Assembly: GCF_018129685.1 (NCBI RefSeq) | Contig: NZ_JAFCLG010000003.1 | Span: 408,622 to 472,621 of the forward strand | Origin: Bradyrhizobium manausense | GTDB taxonomy: Bacteria; Pseudomonadota; Alphaproteobacteria; Rhizobiales; Xanthobacteraceae | DNA: 64,000 bases | Direction of reading: 5' to 3' | Part shown: one piece after another, positions 51,962 through 61,087 of the stretch | How positions within the stretch are numbered: the first letter of the stretch is position 1 | Layout of the letters: each line of letters opens with the position of its first letter | Notes under the pieces: generated by a model | The model's input: only the letters and a program-made list of their open reading frames with translations | Told to the model about the DNA's origin: nothing | The model's database searches: none | Made by a program: the position numbers and the translations under genes

Positions 51962-53128
51962 CTACAGCCGGTCGACCGCCTTGAACGTGCCGTCCTTCTG
52001 GATCACCGTCAGAAACACCTTTGGCGGGGTCTCGATGGCCCGCGCGCCGACGGTGACGGCGGTGCCGCTGATGTCGAAGCGGCCGACATCGTTGAGCAGA
52101 TGCAGCAGTCCCGCGCGCGTCGGTGCTGGTCCGAGCTTCTCCAATGCCGCTGCCACCAGGCGGCCCGAGACATAGCCTTCGAGCGAGACGAAGTCCGGCG
52201 TCAGCGTCGGGTCGAACGCTTGCTGCGCCGCCTGGTAGTCAGCGACGAGCTTGAGCGAGCGATCCCAGGGAAACGGTACGACCTGCGAGACGATGACGCC
52301 TTCGCCGTCGGGACCGAGCTCTCGCGCAAGCGCATTGGCGCCGACAAAGGAAATGTTGACGAAGGTCGGCGTCCGGCCGCTGCGGCGCGCGAGCTTGATG
52401 AATTCGGCGCATGGCCCGTAGGTACCGACCATGACGATCGCCTCGGGCTCGGCGCGCCTGATCGTCCGCCAAGCCGAGCCGACCGCGCGGGTGTTGCGCT
52501 CGAAGGTGCCTTCGGCGGCGAGCTCGAGGCCACGTTTGGCAAGTGCGTTCTTGACGCCGGTCAGGCCGTCGCGCCCAAAGGAATCGTCCTGATAGAAGAT
52601 GCCGATGCGAGTGAACTTGCGGTCCTCGGTGAGATGCTTGATCCACGCCTCGGCTTCCGCGCCATAGCTCGCGCGGATGTTGACGACGTTCGACAGCTCG
52701 AGGTCGCGCAGGAATTCGGCGCCGCTGAACGGGCCGATGAACGGAATATTTCTCGCGCTGGTGATCGGAATGGTCGCCATCGCGGTCGGCGTGCCCACTG
52801 CGCCGATCAGCGCGAACACCTTGTCGCCCTCGATCAGCCGCAGCGTCTGCGCCACCGACCGGTCGGGATCGTAGCCGTCGTCGCGGCTGATGAGTTGCAG
52901 CTTGCGGCCGTGGACGCCGCCCTTGGCGTTGACCTCGGTGAAGGCCGCGACGATGCCCTGCCGCATGCGTTGTCCGAGCGCGGAGGAGGGGCCCTCGAGC
53001 GCGGCCGCCTGGCCGAACAGGATCGCATCGGCGCTGACGCCGACTTCGTCGGCTCTGGCCGCAAGCGTGGCTGCGGCCAGCATTGCGAGGCAGACCACGA
53101 TGGGGGTCGCCGATCGAAATCGATTCAT
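51962..53128 (-). CDS. ABC transporter substrate-binding protein (branched-chain amino-acid type)
   Basis: 388 residues. A signal peptide (SATPIVVCLAMLAAATLAARA) precedes a Peripla_BP_6 domain: DAILFGQAAALEGPSSALGQ-RMRQGIVAAF, then KGGVHGRKLQLISRDDGYDP and NIPFIGPFSGAEFLRDL. No permease or ATPase gene is adjacent, so it is an orphan binding protein or pairs with a distant transporter. ATG 53128 is used; starts at 53158 and 53170 would add a tail before the signal. Convergent with the dehydrogenase gene, 6 bases apart. Confidence 0.88.
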   Translation of the reverse strand: MNRFRSATPIVVCLAMLAAATLAARADEVGVSADAILFGQAAALEGPSSALGQRMRQGIVAAFTEVNAKGGVHGRKLQLISRDDGYDPDRSVAQTLRLIEGDKVFALIGAVGTPTAMATIPITSARNIPFIGPFSGAEFLRDLELSNVVNIRASYGAEAEAWIKHLTEDRKFTRIGIFYQDDSFGRDGLTGVKNALAKRGLELAAEGTFERNTRAVGSAWRTIRRAEPEAIVMVGTYGPCAEFIKLARRSGRTPTFVNISFVGANALARELGPDGEGVIVSQVVPFPWDRSLKLVADYQAAQQAFDPTLTPDFVSLEGYVSGRLVAAALEKLGPAPTRAGLLHLLNDVGRFDISGTAVTVGARAIETPPKVFLTVIQKDGTFKAVDRL

Positions 53129-53405
53129 CAGGTTGGTTGCGCCGGGTGCTGAGGACATCGCGCGCAGCATAAGCTGCGCGGACTGAATGGCTCGCTAACC
53201 AGCGTCTCCGCGCGGGCCCGTATTATCCCGGAGGGAGCCTCCGATAAGACCGGCTCCCGCGGCAATTTCGTTAACTAAGCCCCGCAATGCGGGAGCGCCG
53301 GGTTCCAAAATTGTGCAGTTCTTAACTGCGGACCTTGTCCGATTGCCGTCCCGGCGGCTCAACCAGAAGTTCGGACCGCCGGCGAGAGGGGACGGCGGAT
53401 TCAGG

Positions 53406-55835
53406 ATGGACGATCGCGATCAGAATGATCCGGATCGGAAACGCATGACCGTGCAACGGCGTCTCACGTCGTTGATCGGGCTGTATCGTCCTGCGCTCGT
53501 GGCAGCCGGCGTCGGCTTCCTGTTCTCGCTTGCGGGCGCGACCGCGGTGGCGCGATGGGAAAGCCGCGTCAACAGAATCGAGTTCGAGAACGCGGCCGAA
53601 ACCGAATCCATCGTCATGCAGAACGGCATGAACGAATATATCAGCCGTCTCGTCGCACTGCGGACCCTGTTCGAATCGACCAACGAGGAGATCACGCGCA
53701 GCGAGTTCGAGACCTTCAGCGCGCGGCTGTTCGAGCATCATCCGGGCATGTTGCGCGTCGGCTGGGTGCCGCGCATCAATCGCAAGGAGCGGGCCGAATA
53801 CGAGGCCGCCGCGATCGCCGACGGCATCTCCAGCTATCATGTCAAATGGCTCCAGGGCGATGGTTTCGTCCTCGCGCCGCAAGCCGACGAATACTTCCCG
53901 ATCTTCTACTCCACCCAGCCGAAGACCTCACCCGTCTACGGCATGGACTACGCGAGCGTGCCGGAACGCCGTGCCGCGCTCGAGCGCGCGCGCGACAACG
54001 ACCGGATCGCAGCCATCCGTACGCGTCTGTTCGAGCCAGATGCGGATCGCCGCGCGGCCGACGTCATTGTCGCCATCCCCGTCTTTGCCAAGGGCACCTC
54101 CCGCGACACCGTCGCGGACCGACGCCGCAATCTCGAAGGCTTCATCGTCGGCGTGTTCGACCTGCCGATGCTGATGCAGGCCATTCGCATCACGACCGGG
54201 GCCAACCAGGCGGTCAGCGTGAACGTCTATCCGCCGTTTACGGCGCAGATCGTCAGCCTCGCGCATGCGCTGCCGGATTTCACGTCCGCATCGTCTTCGC
54301 CGCAGTCGATGCGCGACGTCGCGCAAGGTTTGCACTGGTCGGGCCATCTCAAGATCGGGGATGCCGATTGGCAGGTGCGCGCCATGCCGACGGCAGGCGG
54401 CGCGCTCGAGACCAGTTACGACCGCGCGGGCGCCGTGCTCATCGTCGGCATGCTGCTGACGCTGTCGCTCTCGACCTATCTGATGCTGGCCAGCCGCAAT
54501 TCGCGGCGGTTATCGCTCGCCAACCGGCGCGTGCTCGAGCTTGCCCATACCGACATCCTGACCGGATTGCCGAACCGCGCCTTCTTCCTCGCCAGGCTCG
54601 ACGAACTCAATAGCCAGCTCAGGGACGGCGGCCCGACCTTCTCGATCCTGATGCTCGATCTGGATCGCTTCAAGAACGTCAATGATTCCCTCGGTCATGG
54701 CGCGGGCGATGCGCTGCTGCGCCTGGTGGCCCAGCGGCTGAAATCCGCCGTGCGTGCCAACGACGTGCTGGCGCGGCTCGGCGGCGACGAGTTCGCCATC
54801 ATCCTCGAAAGCTGCGAGGATCAGCGTGCCTGCTCGACGGAGCTTGCCGGCCGCATCGCCAAGCTGGTGACCGAGCCGTTCCTGCTGCCCGGACATCGCG
54901 TCGAGATCGGCACCAGCATCGGCATCGCGATCGCGCCTGATCACGGCCGCGACCAGGAGCAGCTGCTGAAGAAGGCCGACCTTGCGCTTTACCGCTCGAA
55001 ATCGGCCGGCCGCAACTGCTTCACCATCTATGACGAGGCGATGTCGGCGGAGCTCGAGGCGCGCAACACTCTGGAAGGCGATCTGCGCGACGCCATCGCG
55101 CTCTGCCAGCTGGAAGTACACTACCAGCCGTTCATGAATGCCAACACCGGCGCACGCCGCGGCTTCGAGGCGCTGGTGCGCTGGCGGCATCCGGCGCGCG
55201 GGTTGATCCCGCCGGACCAGTTCATTGCGCTCGCCGAGGAGACCGGGTTGATCGTGCCGCTCGGCGAGTTCGTGCTGCGACGCGCCTGCGCGGATGCGGC
55301 GGCGTGGCCGTCCGATCTGATGGTCGCGGTGAATCTGTCGCCGATCCAGTTCAAGGAAGCCGATCTGTTCGACGTCATTAGCGGGGCCTTGCGGGATTCG
55401 GGCCTGTCGCCGCAACGCCTGGAAATCGAGATCACCGAATCCGTCCTGCTGGAGCGCGGCACCGAGAACCATGCGTTCATGGAACGGCTGAAGAGCATCG
55501 GCATCGAGCTCGCGCTCGACGATTTCGGCACCGGCTATTCCTCGCTCAGCTATCTCACCGCGTTTCCGTTCGACAAGATCAAGATCGACAAATCGTTCAT
55601 CCGCAACCTCACGCATCAGCCGCGCTCCTCCGCCATCATCTCCTCGATCGTGACGCTGGCGCGCGGGCTCGACATGTCGGTCACCGCCGAAGGCGTCGAG
55701 ACTTCAGAGGAGTTCGAGCGGCTGAAGGCGCTCGGCGTCAATTTCGCGCAAGGCTATCTGTTCGGCCGCCCGCTGCCGGTCGACCAGATCGCGCTTGACG
55801 GTCCCTCGGAACATTCGCGGCGCGACGCCGCTTGA
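53406..55835 (+). CDS. CHASE-GGDEF-EAL cyclic-di-GMP turnover protein
   Basis: 809 residues. Transmembrane segments at about 27-50 and 342-362 enclose a periplasmic CHASE sensor (about 70-300, with VGWVPRINRKERAEYEAAAI). The cytosolic part is GGDEF (motif LGGDEFAII near 457) and EAL (EALVRW near 586, NLSPIQF, ITESVLLERG, DDFGTGYSSL, VTAEGVETSEE), all intact, so both diguanylate cyclase and phosphodiesterase activity are possible. ATG 53406 is used; a second ATG at 53445 is in frame. Its start lies 277 bases from that of the divergent binding-protein gene. Confidence 0.92.
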   Translation: MDDRDQNDPDRKRMTVQRRLTSLIGLYRPALVAAGVGFLFSLAGATAVARWESRVNRIEFENAAETESIVMQNGMNEYISRLVALRTLFESTNEEITRSEFETFSARLFEHHPGMLRVGWVPRINRKERAEYEAAAIADGISSYHVKWLQGDGFVLAPQADEYFPIFYSTQPKTSPVYGMDYASVPERRAALERARDNDRIAAIRTRLFEPDADRRAADVIVAIPVFAKGTSRDTVADRRRNLEGFIVGVFDLPMLMQAIRITTGANQAVSVNVYPPFTAQIVSLAHALPDFTSASSSPQSMRDVAQGLHWSGHLKIGDADWQVRAMPTAGGALETSYDRAGAVLIVGMLLTLSLSTYLMLASRNSRRLSLANRRVLELAHTDILTGLPNRAFFLARLDELNSQLRDGGPTFSILMLDLDRFKNVNDSLGHGAGDALLRLVAQRLKSAVRANDVLARLGGDEFAIILESCEDQRACSTELAGRIAKLVTEPFLLPGHRVEIGTSIGIAIAPDHGRDQEQLLKKADLALYRSKSAGRNCFTIYDEAMSAELEARNTLEGDLRDAIALCQLEVHYQPFMNANTGARRGFEALVRWRHPARGLIPPDQFIALAEETGLIVPLGEFVLRRACADAAAWPSDLMVAVNLSPIQFKEADLFDVISGALRDSGLSPQRLEIEITESVLLERGTENHAFMERLKSIGIELALDDFGTGYSSLSYLTAFPFDKIKIDKSFIRNLTHQPRSSAIISSIVTLARGLDMSVTAEGVETSEEFERLKALGVNFAQGYLFGRPLPVDQIALDGPSEHSRRDAA

Positions 55836-55922
55836 ACGGACGCCCAAGGGCATCGGCGAAAACCCCTTGACCCGGGCGCATCCAGATGGTCCGAAGGATC
55901 GTCCAGGGATGAAACAGGAAAA

Positions 55923-57224
55923 ATGCGGCTTCCGTTCTTCTACGGTTGGGTCGTGGTCGCGGTGACGTTCGTCACCATGGCCATTGGCGTCAATGCGCGC
56001 ACCTCCTTCTCGCTGTTCTTTCCGCCGATCCTCTCCGAGTTTGGCTGGGAGCGCGGCGTCACTGCGGGCGCATTCTCCTTCGGCTTCGTTGCGTCCGGTG
56101 TGGCCAGTCCGTTGATCGGCCGGCTGATGGATCGCGCGGGACCACGCGCCGTGATGGAGCTCGGTGTCGCGCTGATGGCCGGCGGGCTGCTGCTCGCGCC
56201 GCTCACCAGCCAGCCCTGGCATCTCTATCTGACCATCGGTGTCATGGTCGGCGCCGGTTCCGTATGCCTCGGCTATTCCGGCCAGTCCCTGTTCCTGCCG
56301 AACTGGTTCATCCGCAAGCGCGGCTTTGCCATCGGCATTGCCTTTGCCGGTGTCGGCATTGGCTCGGTGACGCTGCTGCCGTGGGTGCAGCATTTGATCG
56401 AGCAGACCGGCTGGCGCACAGCCTGCACCGCGATGGGCCTGATGATCCTGATCGTGCTGGCGCCGATCAATCTGCTGCTGCACAGGCGTCCCGAAGACAT
56501 CGGCCTGCAGCCGGATGGCGACGCTGCGCCGACCGCGGGCGCCGCAAAGCCGGTTTCCAACATCGTCGATCCGGTCTGGGTCGCGACTGAGTGGACGCTG
56601 CGGCGGGCGGTCGGGACCGCGCGCTTCTGGTGGATCGCGCTCGGCTATTTCTGCGGGCTGTATATCTGGTACGCGGTGCAGGTGCACCAGACCAAATTCC
56701 TGCTCGACATCGGCTTCAGTCCGAGCGTCGCGGTCTGGGCGCTCGGCGCCGTCAGCCTGCTCGGCATCCCCGGGCAGATTTTCCTCGGCTATATCTCGGA
56801 CCGGATCGGGCGGGAATGGGTCTGGGCGATCAGCTGCGCCGGTTTCGCGATCTGCTTCGCGGCGCTGATCGGACTGAAGTACCAGCCCTCGTTCTGGCTG
56901 GTCTGGCTGATGGTGCTCACGCAGGGGGCGCTCGGCTATGGCCTGACCTCGATCATGGGCGCGGTGGTGTTCGAGATTTTTCAGGGCCGGCACCAGGGCA
57001 GCATCTTCGGCATGATCATGCTCGCGGCGCTGGCCGGTGGTGCGGCGGGCCCTTGGTTGACTGGCCTGCTCTATGATCGCACCGGCGGCTACACGCTCGC
57101 CTTTGCCATCGCGATTGTCATCAGCGGCCTCTCGGCGTTGTCGGTCTGGCAGGCTTCACCGGGCAAAGTGCGGGCCGTAGCGGGGCGACTGCACAAGCTC
57201 CAGGCGGGAACTCGCGCTGATTAG
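55923..57224 (+). CDS. MFS transporter (oxalate/formate antiporter-like)
   Basis: 433 residues, 12 membrane segments. N-terminal MRLPFFYGWVVVAVTFVTMA is followed by LIGRLMDRAGPRAVMELGVA (MFS motif A) and by FLPNWFIRKRGFAIGIAFAG (conserved in this subfamily). A second half begins near residue 225. Monocarboxylate-type substrates are usual, none proven here. The stop TAG (57222-57224) coincides with the first bases of the repeat that follows. ATG 55923; preceded by AACAGGAAA. It lies between two GGDEF-EAL genes in the same direction. Confidence 0.88.
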   Translation: MRLPFFYGWVVVAVTFVTMAIGVNARTSFSLFFPPILSEFGWERGVTAGAFSFGFVASGVASPLIGRLMDRAGPRAVMELGVALMAGGLLLAPLTSQPWHLYLTIGVMVGAGSVCLGYSGQSLFLPNWFIRKRGFAIGIAFAGVGIGSVTLLPWVQHLIEQTGWRTACTAMGLMILIVLAPINLLLHRRPEDIGLQPDGDAAPTAGAAKPVSNIVDPVWVATEWTLRRAVGTARFWWIALGYFCGLYIWYAVQVHQTKFLLDIGFSPSVAVWALGAVSLLGIPGQIFLGYISDRIGREWVWAISCAGFAICFAALIGLKYQPSFWLVWLMVLTQGALGYGLTSIMGAVVFEIFQGRHQGSIFGMIMLAALAGGAAGPWLTGLLYDRTGGYTLAFAIAIVISGLSALSVWQASPGKVRAVAGRLHKLQAGTRAD

Positions 57225-57324
57225 AGCGTTCTCGAGCGAAGTGGATGCCGGTTCGCGTGAAGATAGCGCGTCAAAACAAAAGCTAGAGCCCTGTTCCGAT
57301 TTATCGGAGCGGAAACGGCTCTAG
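57222..57324. repeat. TAGAGCG-type repeat with terminal hairpin
   Basis: Starts TAGAGCGTTCTCGAGCGAAG at 57222, so the MFS stop codon is its first triplet, and ends with the hairpin CTAGAGCC (57283-57290)/GGCTCTAG (57317-57324), with TTCCGAT and ATCGGA inside. The T-poor hairpin could work as a terminator. The type is common in Bradyrhizobium from memory. It leaves 157 bases of promoter space before the next gene. Confidence 0.8.
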
Positions 57325-57481
57325 GTTCCTTCTGCAATGCATTCCGTCCGCTTTTTTCGCGGAATGTTAAGCATGTCCCGGCTTGTCTGCACGCGAGCCG
57401 GTTGCAAAAACGTCTTGGACACCATCGAAGCGTTAGCCTCGGTCCGGTTGCCGTATCTTGAAGAAGTATCCGGGTCCGACG

Positions 57482-60067
57482 ATGTCTGCCTCCGATTGCC
57501 CTGTGACCGAAATGCCGGACGTGCTGCGCGCGGCGCTCGAATGCGCCGACGACGGGATCGTGATTGTCGACGGCGCGCATCGCATCACCCATTTCAACGC
57601 TGCAGCGGAGCGAATCTGGAAGCTCGCGCGTGCTGACGTGCTCGGCGGCGATTCCTGTATTCTCGCCCTCAAATGCCTTCAGGTCGATCCGGTCGTGGAC
57701 TTTCGCGACGAGGTCAGCCTTGTCAGGCGCGACGGCAGCCGGATCAAGGCGAGCATCGTGTTGTCGTCGAAGACCATCGACGGAGCGACCCATCGCATCG
57801 TGTTCGCGCGCGACGTCACCGCCGATGCCGAGCGTCGTGTCAGGATCGGGCTGCTCAACGCGGTCTCCGACCAGACCAATCGCGCGGTGATCATCACCGA
57901 CGTCGAACGGAACATCCGCTACGTCAATTCGGCCTTCACGGCGCTGTTCGGCTATACCAGCGACGAAGCCGAGGGGCGACCTGCGGCAGAGCTCATCGCG
58001 GGTTGTCATACCAACCGCAGGGCGATTGCGAAGCTCGTCAGGCGGCTCATGGCCGGCGGCCGCCGTGGCGAGGTCGAGACACTGGTTTACGACAAGAGCG
58101 GCGACGAAATCTGGGTTCGCGCGCGGCTCGACGCCTTCCGCGACAGCAAGGGCCGCGTCAAGCACATCTTCGCGCTGCTCGAGGACATCACCGAGAGCAG
58201 GCAGTTGCGTTCGCTGCAGCAGCTCATCATGGGCGCGCTCGCCGACGAGGTGCCGATCACCGAGATAGCCGACCGGCTGTGCCGCCGCGTCGAACAAATT
58301 GCGCCTGATGTCGTCTGCTCACTGCTGCACATCGATTCTGCGGGTCTGATCCATCCGCTCGGCGGTCCAAGCTTGCCGGATGATTATTCCCGCGCGCTCG
58401 ATGGGCTCGCGATCGGTCCCAGTGTCGGCTCCTGCGGTACGGCGGCTTTTTATGGCGAGCCGGTGCTGGCTGAGGATCTCGATACTGATCCGCGCTGGCA
58501 GCCTTACAAGGCAATGCCACTGTCGATCGGCCTGTGTGCCTGCTGGTCGACCCCGGTCAAGGCCAAGGACGGCCGGGTCATTGCGACGTTCGCCTTTTAC
58601 TATCGTGAGCCGCGCGCGCCGAGCAACTGGCACCGGCGCATCGTCGATGCCTGCGTCAATCTCGGCGCCTTCGCCATCGAGCGCAAGGAAGCGCGTGCCG
58701 AGATCGCGCGGCTCGCCTATCACGACATTCTCACCGGCCTGCCCAACCGCGCGCAGCTCCGACACCTCATCACCACTGCAATCGACGCTTGTCCGACCGG
58801 CGGCCATGTCGCGCTGGCCTTTCTCGACGTCGATCACTTCAAGGACGTCAACGACACGCTCGGCCACGCTGCCGGCGACGAACTGCTGATCCAGCTGGCG
58901 CAGCGCCTGCGCGAGCAGATCGGTCCGCAGGACATGCTGGGCCGGCTGGGCGGCGACGAATTCGTCATCCTGCTGCCGCATCGCAATGCCGAAGCTGCCG
59001 AGTGCGTCGCCGGCAGGATCACCGAAGCACTGGCCGCGCCCCTGCGGCTCGGCTCGAAGCTGATGCCGATGTCGGCCAGCATCGGCATCAGCCTCTATCC
59101 CGACCACGCCACCGATATCGATACGCTGATGCAGCAGGCCGATGCCGCCATGTACATGGCCAAGCAGGCGGGCCGATCGACCCATCGCATGTTCAACGTC
59201 GCGATGAACGGGCTCACCGAGCAGCGGCTCGCAATGATCGCGGCGCTGCGCCGCGCCATCGCCGACAATGCGCTGAGCCTCAGCTACCAGCCGCAGATCC
59301 GCAGCGGCGACGGCGCCATCCACGGCGTCGAGGCGCTGGCGCGCTGGCACGATGCGACGCTGGGCGACGTCTCGCCGGCAAAGTTCATTCCGCTCGCGGA
59401 AGAATGCGGCCTGATCGAGCAGATCGGCCTGTGGTCGGTGCGCGAGGCCTGCCGGCAGATGGCGGCCTGGCGCCGCGCCGGGCTCAACATCCCCAGCGTC
59501 TCGGTGAATCTGTCGCCGATCAATTTCCGCCACGTCGCGCTGGCCGCGCGGCTCGCGGAGGTCCTCGCCGAATACCAGTTGCCGCCGAATGCCCTGATGC
59601 TGGAGATCACCGAAGGCACCTTCATGCAGGACGGCGCTGCCGCGCTCGAGACGATGCATGCGATCCGTGCGCTCGGCATCGGCCTGTCCGTGGACGATTT
59701 CGGCACCGGCTATTCGAGCCTCAGCCGGCTCGCGCATCTGCCGATCCGCGAATTGAAGATCGACCGCAGTTTCATGCGCGACATCGAGAAGGATGTCGGC
59801 GCCGTCGCGATCGCCACCGCGGTGATCCGTGTCGGCCAGGGTCTCGGCATGACCGTCGTCGCCGAAGGCGTCGAGACCGAGGGCCAGCGCAAGATGCTGG
59901 CCGAACTCGGCTGCGACGTCGTGCAAGGCTTCCTCTACGCCCCCGCGCTCGCGCCTGTGGCTTTCGAGCGCTGGCTGATCGAGCACTGCGCCGAACAGGC
60001 GAGGGCGATGCTGCGCCGGCTTGACGTCGAGCCGCCGGGCGTGGCCGAGGTGAAACGATCTGCGTAG
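57482..60067 (+). CDS. PAS-PAS-GAF-GGDEF-EAL protein (DosP-like)
   Basis: 861 residues, cytosolic. PAS1 (about 15-130: LECADDGIVIVDGAHRITHF), PAS2 (about 135-255: VIITDVERNIRYVNSAF and FGYTSDEAEG), GAF (about 260-400: LLHIDSAGLIHPLGG, SVGSCGTAAFYGEPVLAEDL), GGDEF (LGGDEFVIL near 489), EAL (VEALARW near 615, DDFGTGYSSL, VVAEGVETEG). The order is that of E. coli DosP, but the PAS1 segment CLQVDPVVDFRD shows no His where DosP has its heme ligand. Both catalytic motifs are intact. ATG 57482 is preferred over TTG 57458; no strong ribosome site. Confidence 0.9.
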   Translation: MSASDCPVTEMPDVLRAALECADDGIVIVDGAHRITHFNAAAERIWKLARADVLGGDSCILALKCLQVDPVVDFRDEVSLVRRDGSRIKASIVLSSKTIDGATHRIVFARDVTADAERRVRIGLLNAVSDQTNRAVIITDVERNIRYVNSAFTALFGYTSDEAEGRPAAELIAGCHTNRRAIAKLVRRLMAGGRRGEVETLVYDKSGDEIWVRARLDAFRDSKGRVKHIFALLEDITESRQLRSLQQLIMGALADEVPITEIADRLCRRVEQIAPDVVCSLLHIDSAGLIHPLGGPSLPDDYSRALDGLAIGPSVGSCGTAAFYGEPVLAEDLDTDPRWQPYKAMPLSIGLCACWSTPVKAKDGRVIATFAFYYREPRAPSNWHRRIVDACVNLGAFAIERKEARAEIARLAYHDILTGLPNRAQLRHLITTAIDACPTGGHVALAFLDVDHFKDVNDTLGHAAGDELLIQLAQRLREQIGPQDMLGRLGGDEFVILLPHRNAEAAECVAGRITEALAAPLRLGSKLMPMSASIGISLYPDHATDIDTLMQQADAAMYMAKQAGRSTHRMFNVAMNGLTEQRLAMIAALRRAIADNALSLSYQPQIRSGDGAIHGVEALARWHDATLGDVSPAKFIPLAEECGLIEQIGLWSVREACRQMAAWRRAGLNIPSVSVNLSPINFRHVALAARLAEVLAEYQLPPNALMLEITEGTFMQDGAAALETMHAIRALGIGLSVDDFGTGYSSLSRLAHLPIRELKIDRSFMRDIEKDVGAVAIATAVIRVGQGLGMTVVAEGVETEGQRKMLAELGCDVVQGFLYAPALAPVAFERWLIEHCAEQARAMLRRLDVEPPGVAEVKRSA

Positions 60068-60091
60068 CCGCGTCTCGGGCCCGGCATCCGA

Positions 60092-60982
60092 TCAATGCGG
60101 TTTCCGCCTGCTACGTGCCCCGATCAGCTCGGCGACCAGCGGGTTGGGATAGCGGCGCTGCTGACTGACGGAGAAAAACTGCTCCCTCAGCGTGTTCAGA
60201 CGGGCGCGTTCGACCAGCACGCCAGAGCGGAGCTCGTCGACGACGACGATTGATGGAACCAGCGTTACCCCGCCGCTCTCTCGCGCCATCAGGCGCAACA
60301 TCGCCATGTCGTCGACCTCGGCCGCGATGATCGGGACGATGCCGCTGCCGCCGAGCAGCGCATCGAACGCGGACCGCAGCGCGCTGCCGCGTCCGGGCAG
60401 CACGATGGGGGTATGGGCGAGATCCTGCGGAAACCGGAAGCGCTTAGGATTTGTCGGCTTGCGGCTCACCAGGCTGACCCGCTGCTCGTCGATCAGCGTG
60501 TTCTCGAAATTGCTGCTGGTGACCGGGGCCGCCGGGTGATTGGCGAGCACGAGGTCGAGCTTGTGCGCATCGAGCAGCTCCAGCAGATCGCCGAACAGAC
60601 CGGCATGGATGATGAGCTCGACGTCCTTGCGGCCGATCAGCGGTTTCAGGAACGAGATCTGGAAGTTGCGCGACAGCGTTGCCGCCGCACCGACCCGCAG
60701 CAATTGTCGCCCCGGCCGCAGGCCCGACAGCGTCTCGATCAGCTCGTGGCCGGACTTGAAGACGCTGCCGGCATAATCGAGCGCAATCCGCCCGGCTTCC
60801 GTCAGTTGCAGCGTGCGTCCGATCCGCTCGAACAGCTGCTGGCCGAGCTGCTCCTCGAGTGCCTTGACCTGCACGGACAACGACGACGGCGAGACGTTGA
60901 GGCGTCGGGCGGCGCGGCTCATGCTGCCTTCCGTCGCGATGATCCAGAAATAGCGCAGGTGATGGTAGTTCAGGTGCGGCAT
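60092..60982 (-). CDS. LysR-family regulator divergent from dabB (NhaR-like)
   Basis: 296 residues. The N-terminus MPHLNYHHLRYFWIIATEGSM-SRAARRLNVSPSSLSVQVKAL is of the NhaR type, followed by an effector domain (about 95-290; LLELLDAHKLDLVLANHPAA). ATG 60982. It is divergent from dabB-dabA with 105 bases between, where a symmetric site lies, so it is the likely regulator of the carbon uptake pair, perhaps sensing CO2, bicarbonate or ion stress; that sensing role is inferred. Confidence 0.9.
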   Translation of the reverse strand: MPHLNYHHLRYFWIIATEGSMSRAARRLNVSPSSLSVQVKALEEQLGQQLFERIGRTLQLTEAGRIALDYAGSVFKSGHELIETLSGLRPGRQLLRVGAAATLSRNFQISFLKPLIGRKDVELIIHAGLFGDLLELLDAHKLDLVLANHPAAPVTSSNFENTLIDEQRVSLVSRKPTNPKRFRFPQDLAHTPIVLPGRGSALRSAFDALLGGSGIVPIIAAEVDDMAMLRLMARESGGVTLVPSIVVVDELRSGVLVERARLNTLREQFFSVSQQRRYPNPLVAELIGARSRRKPH

Positions 60983-60994
60983 GGAATCGTTCTA

Positions 60995-61030
60995 CATAAT
61001 CTAACGATCACCTTCAATAATTGAATTATG
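60995..61030. promoter_or_regulatory. Nested dyads between LysR and dabB
   Basis: CATAAT (60995-61000) and ATTATG (61025-61030) frame the palindrome TTCAAT-A-ATTGAA (61013-61025), which contains the T-N(n)-A shape of LysR boxes. The region is AT-rich compared with its surroundings. Confidence 0.6.
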
Positions 61031-61087
61031 CAGAAATGAAGCCGCAAGCTAAGCACATGGCCGCCGGATCAACCTTGTCGAGATGCC

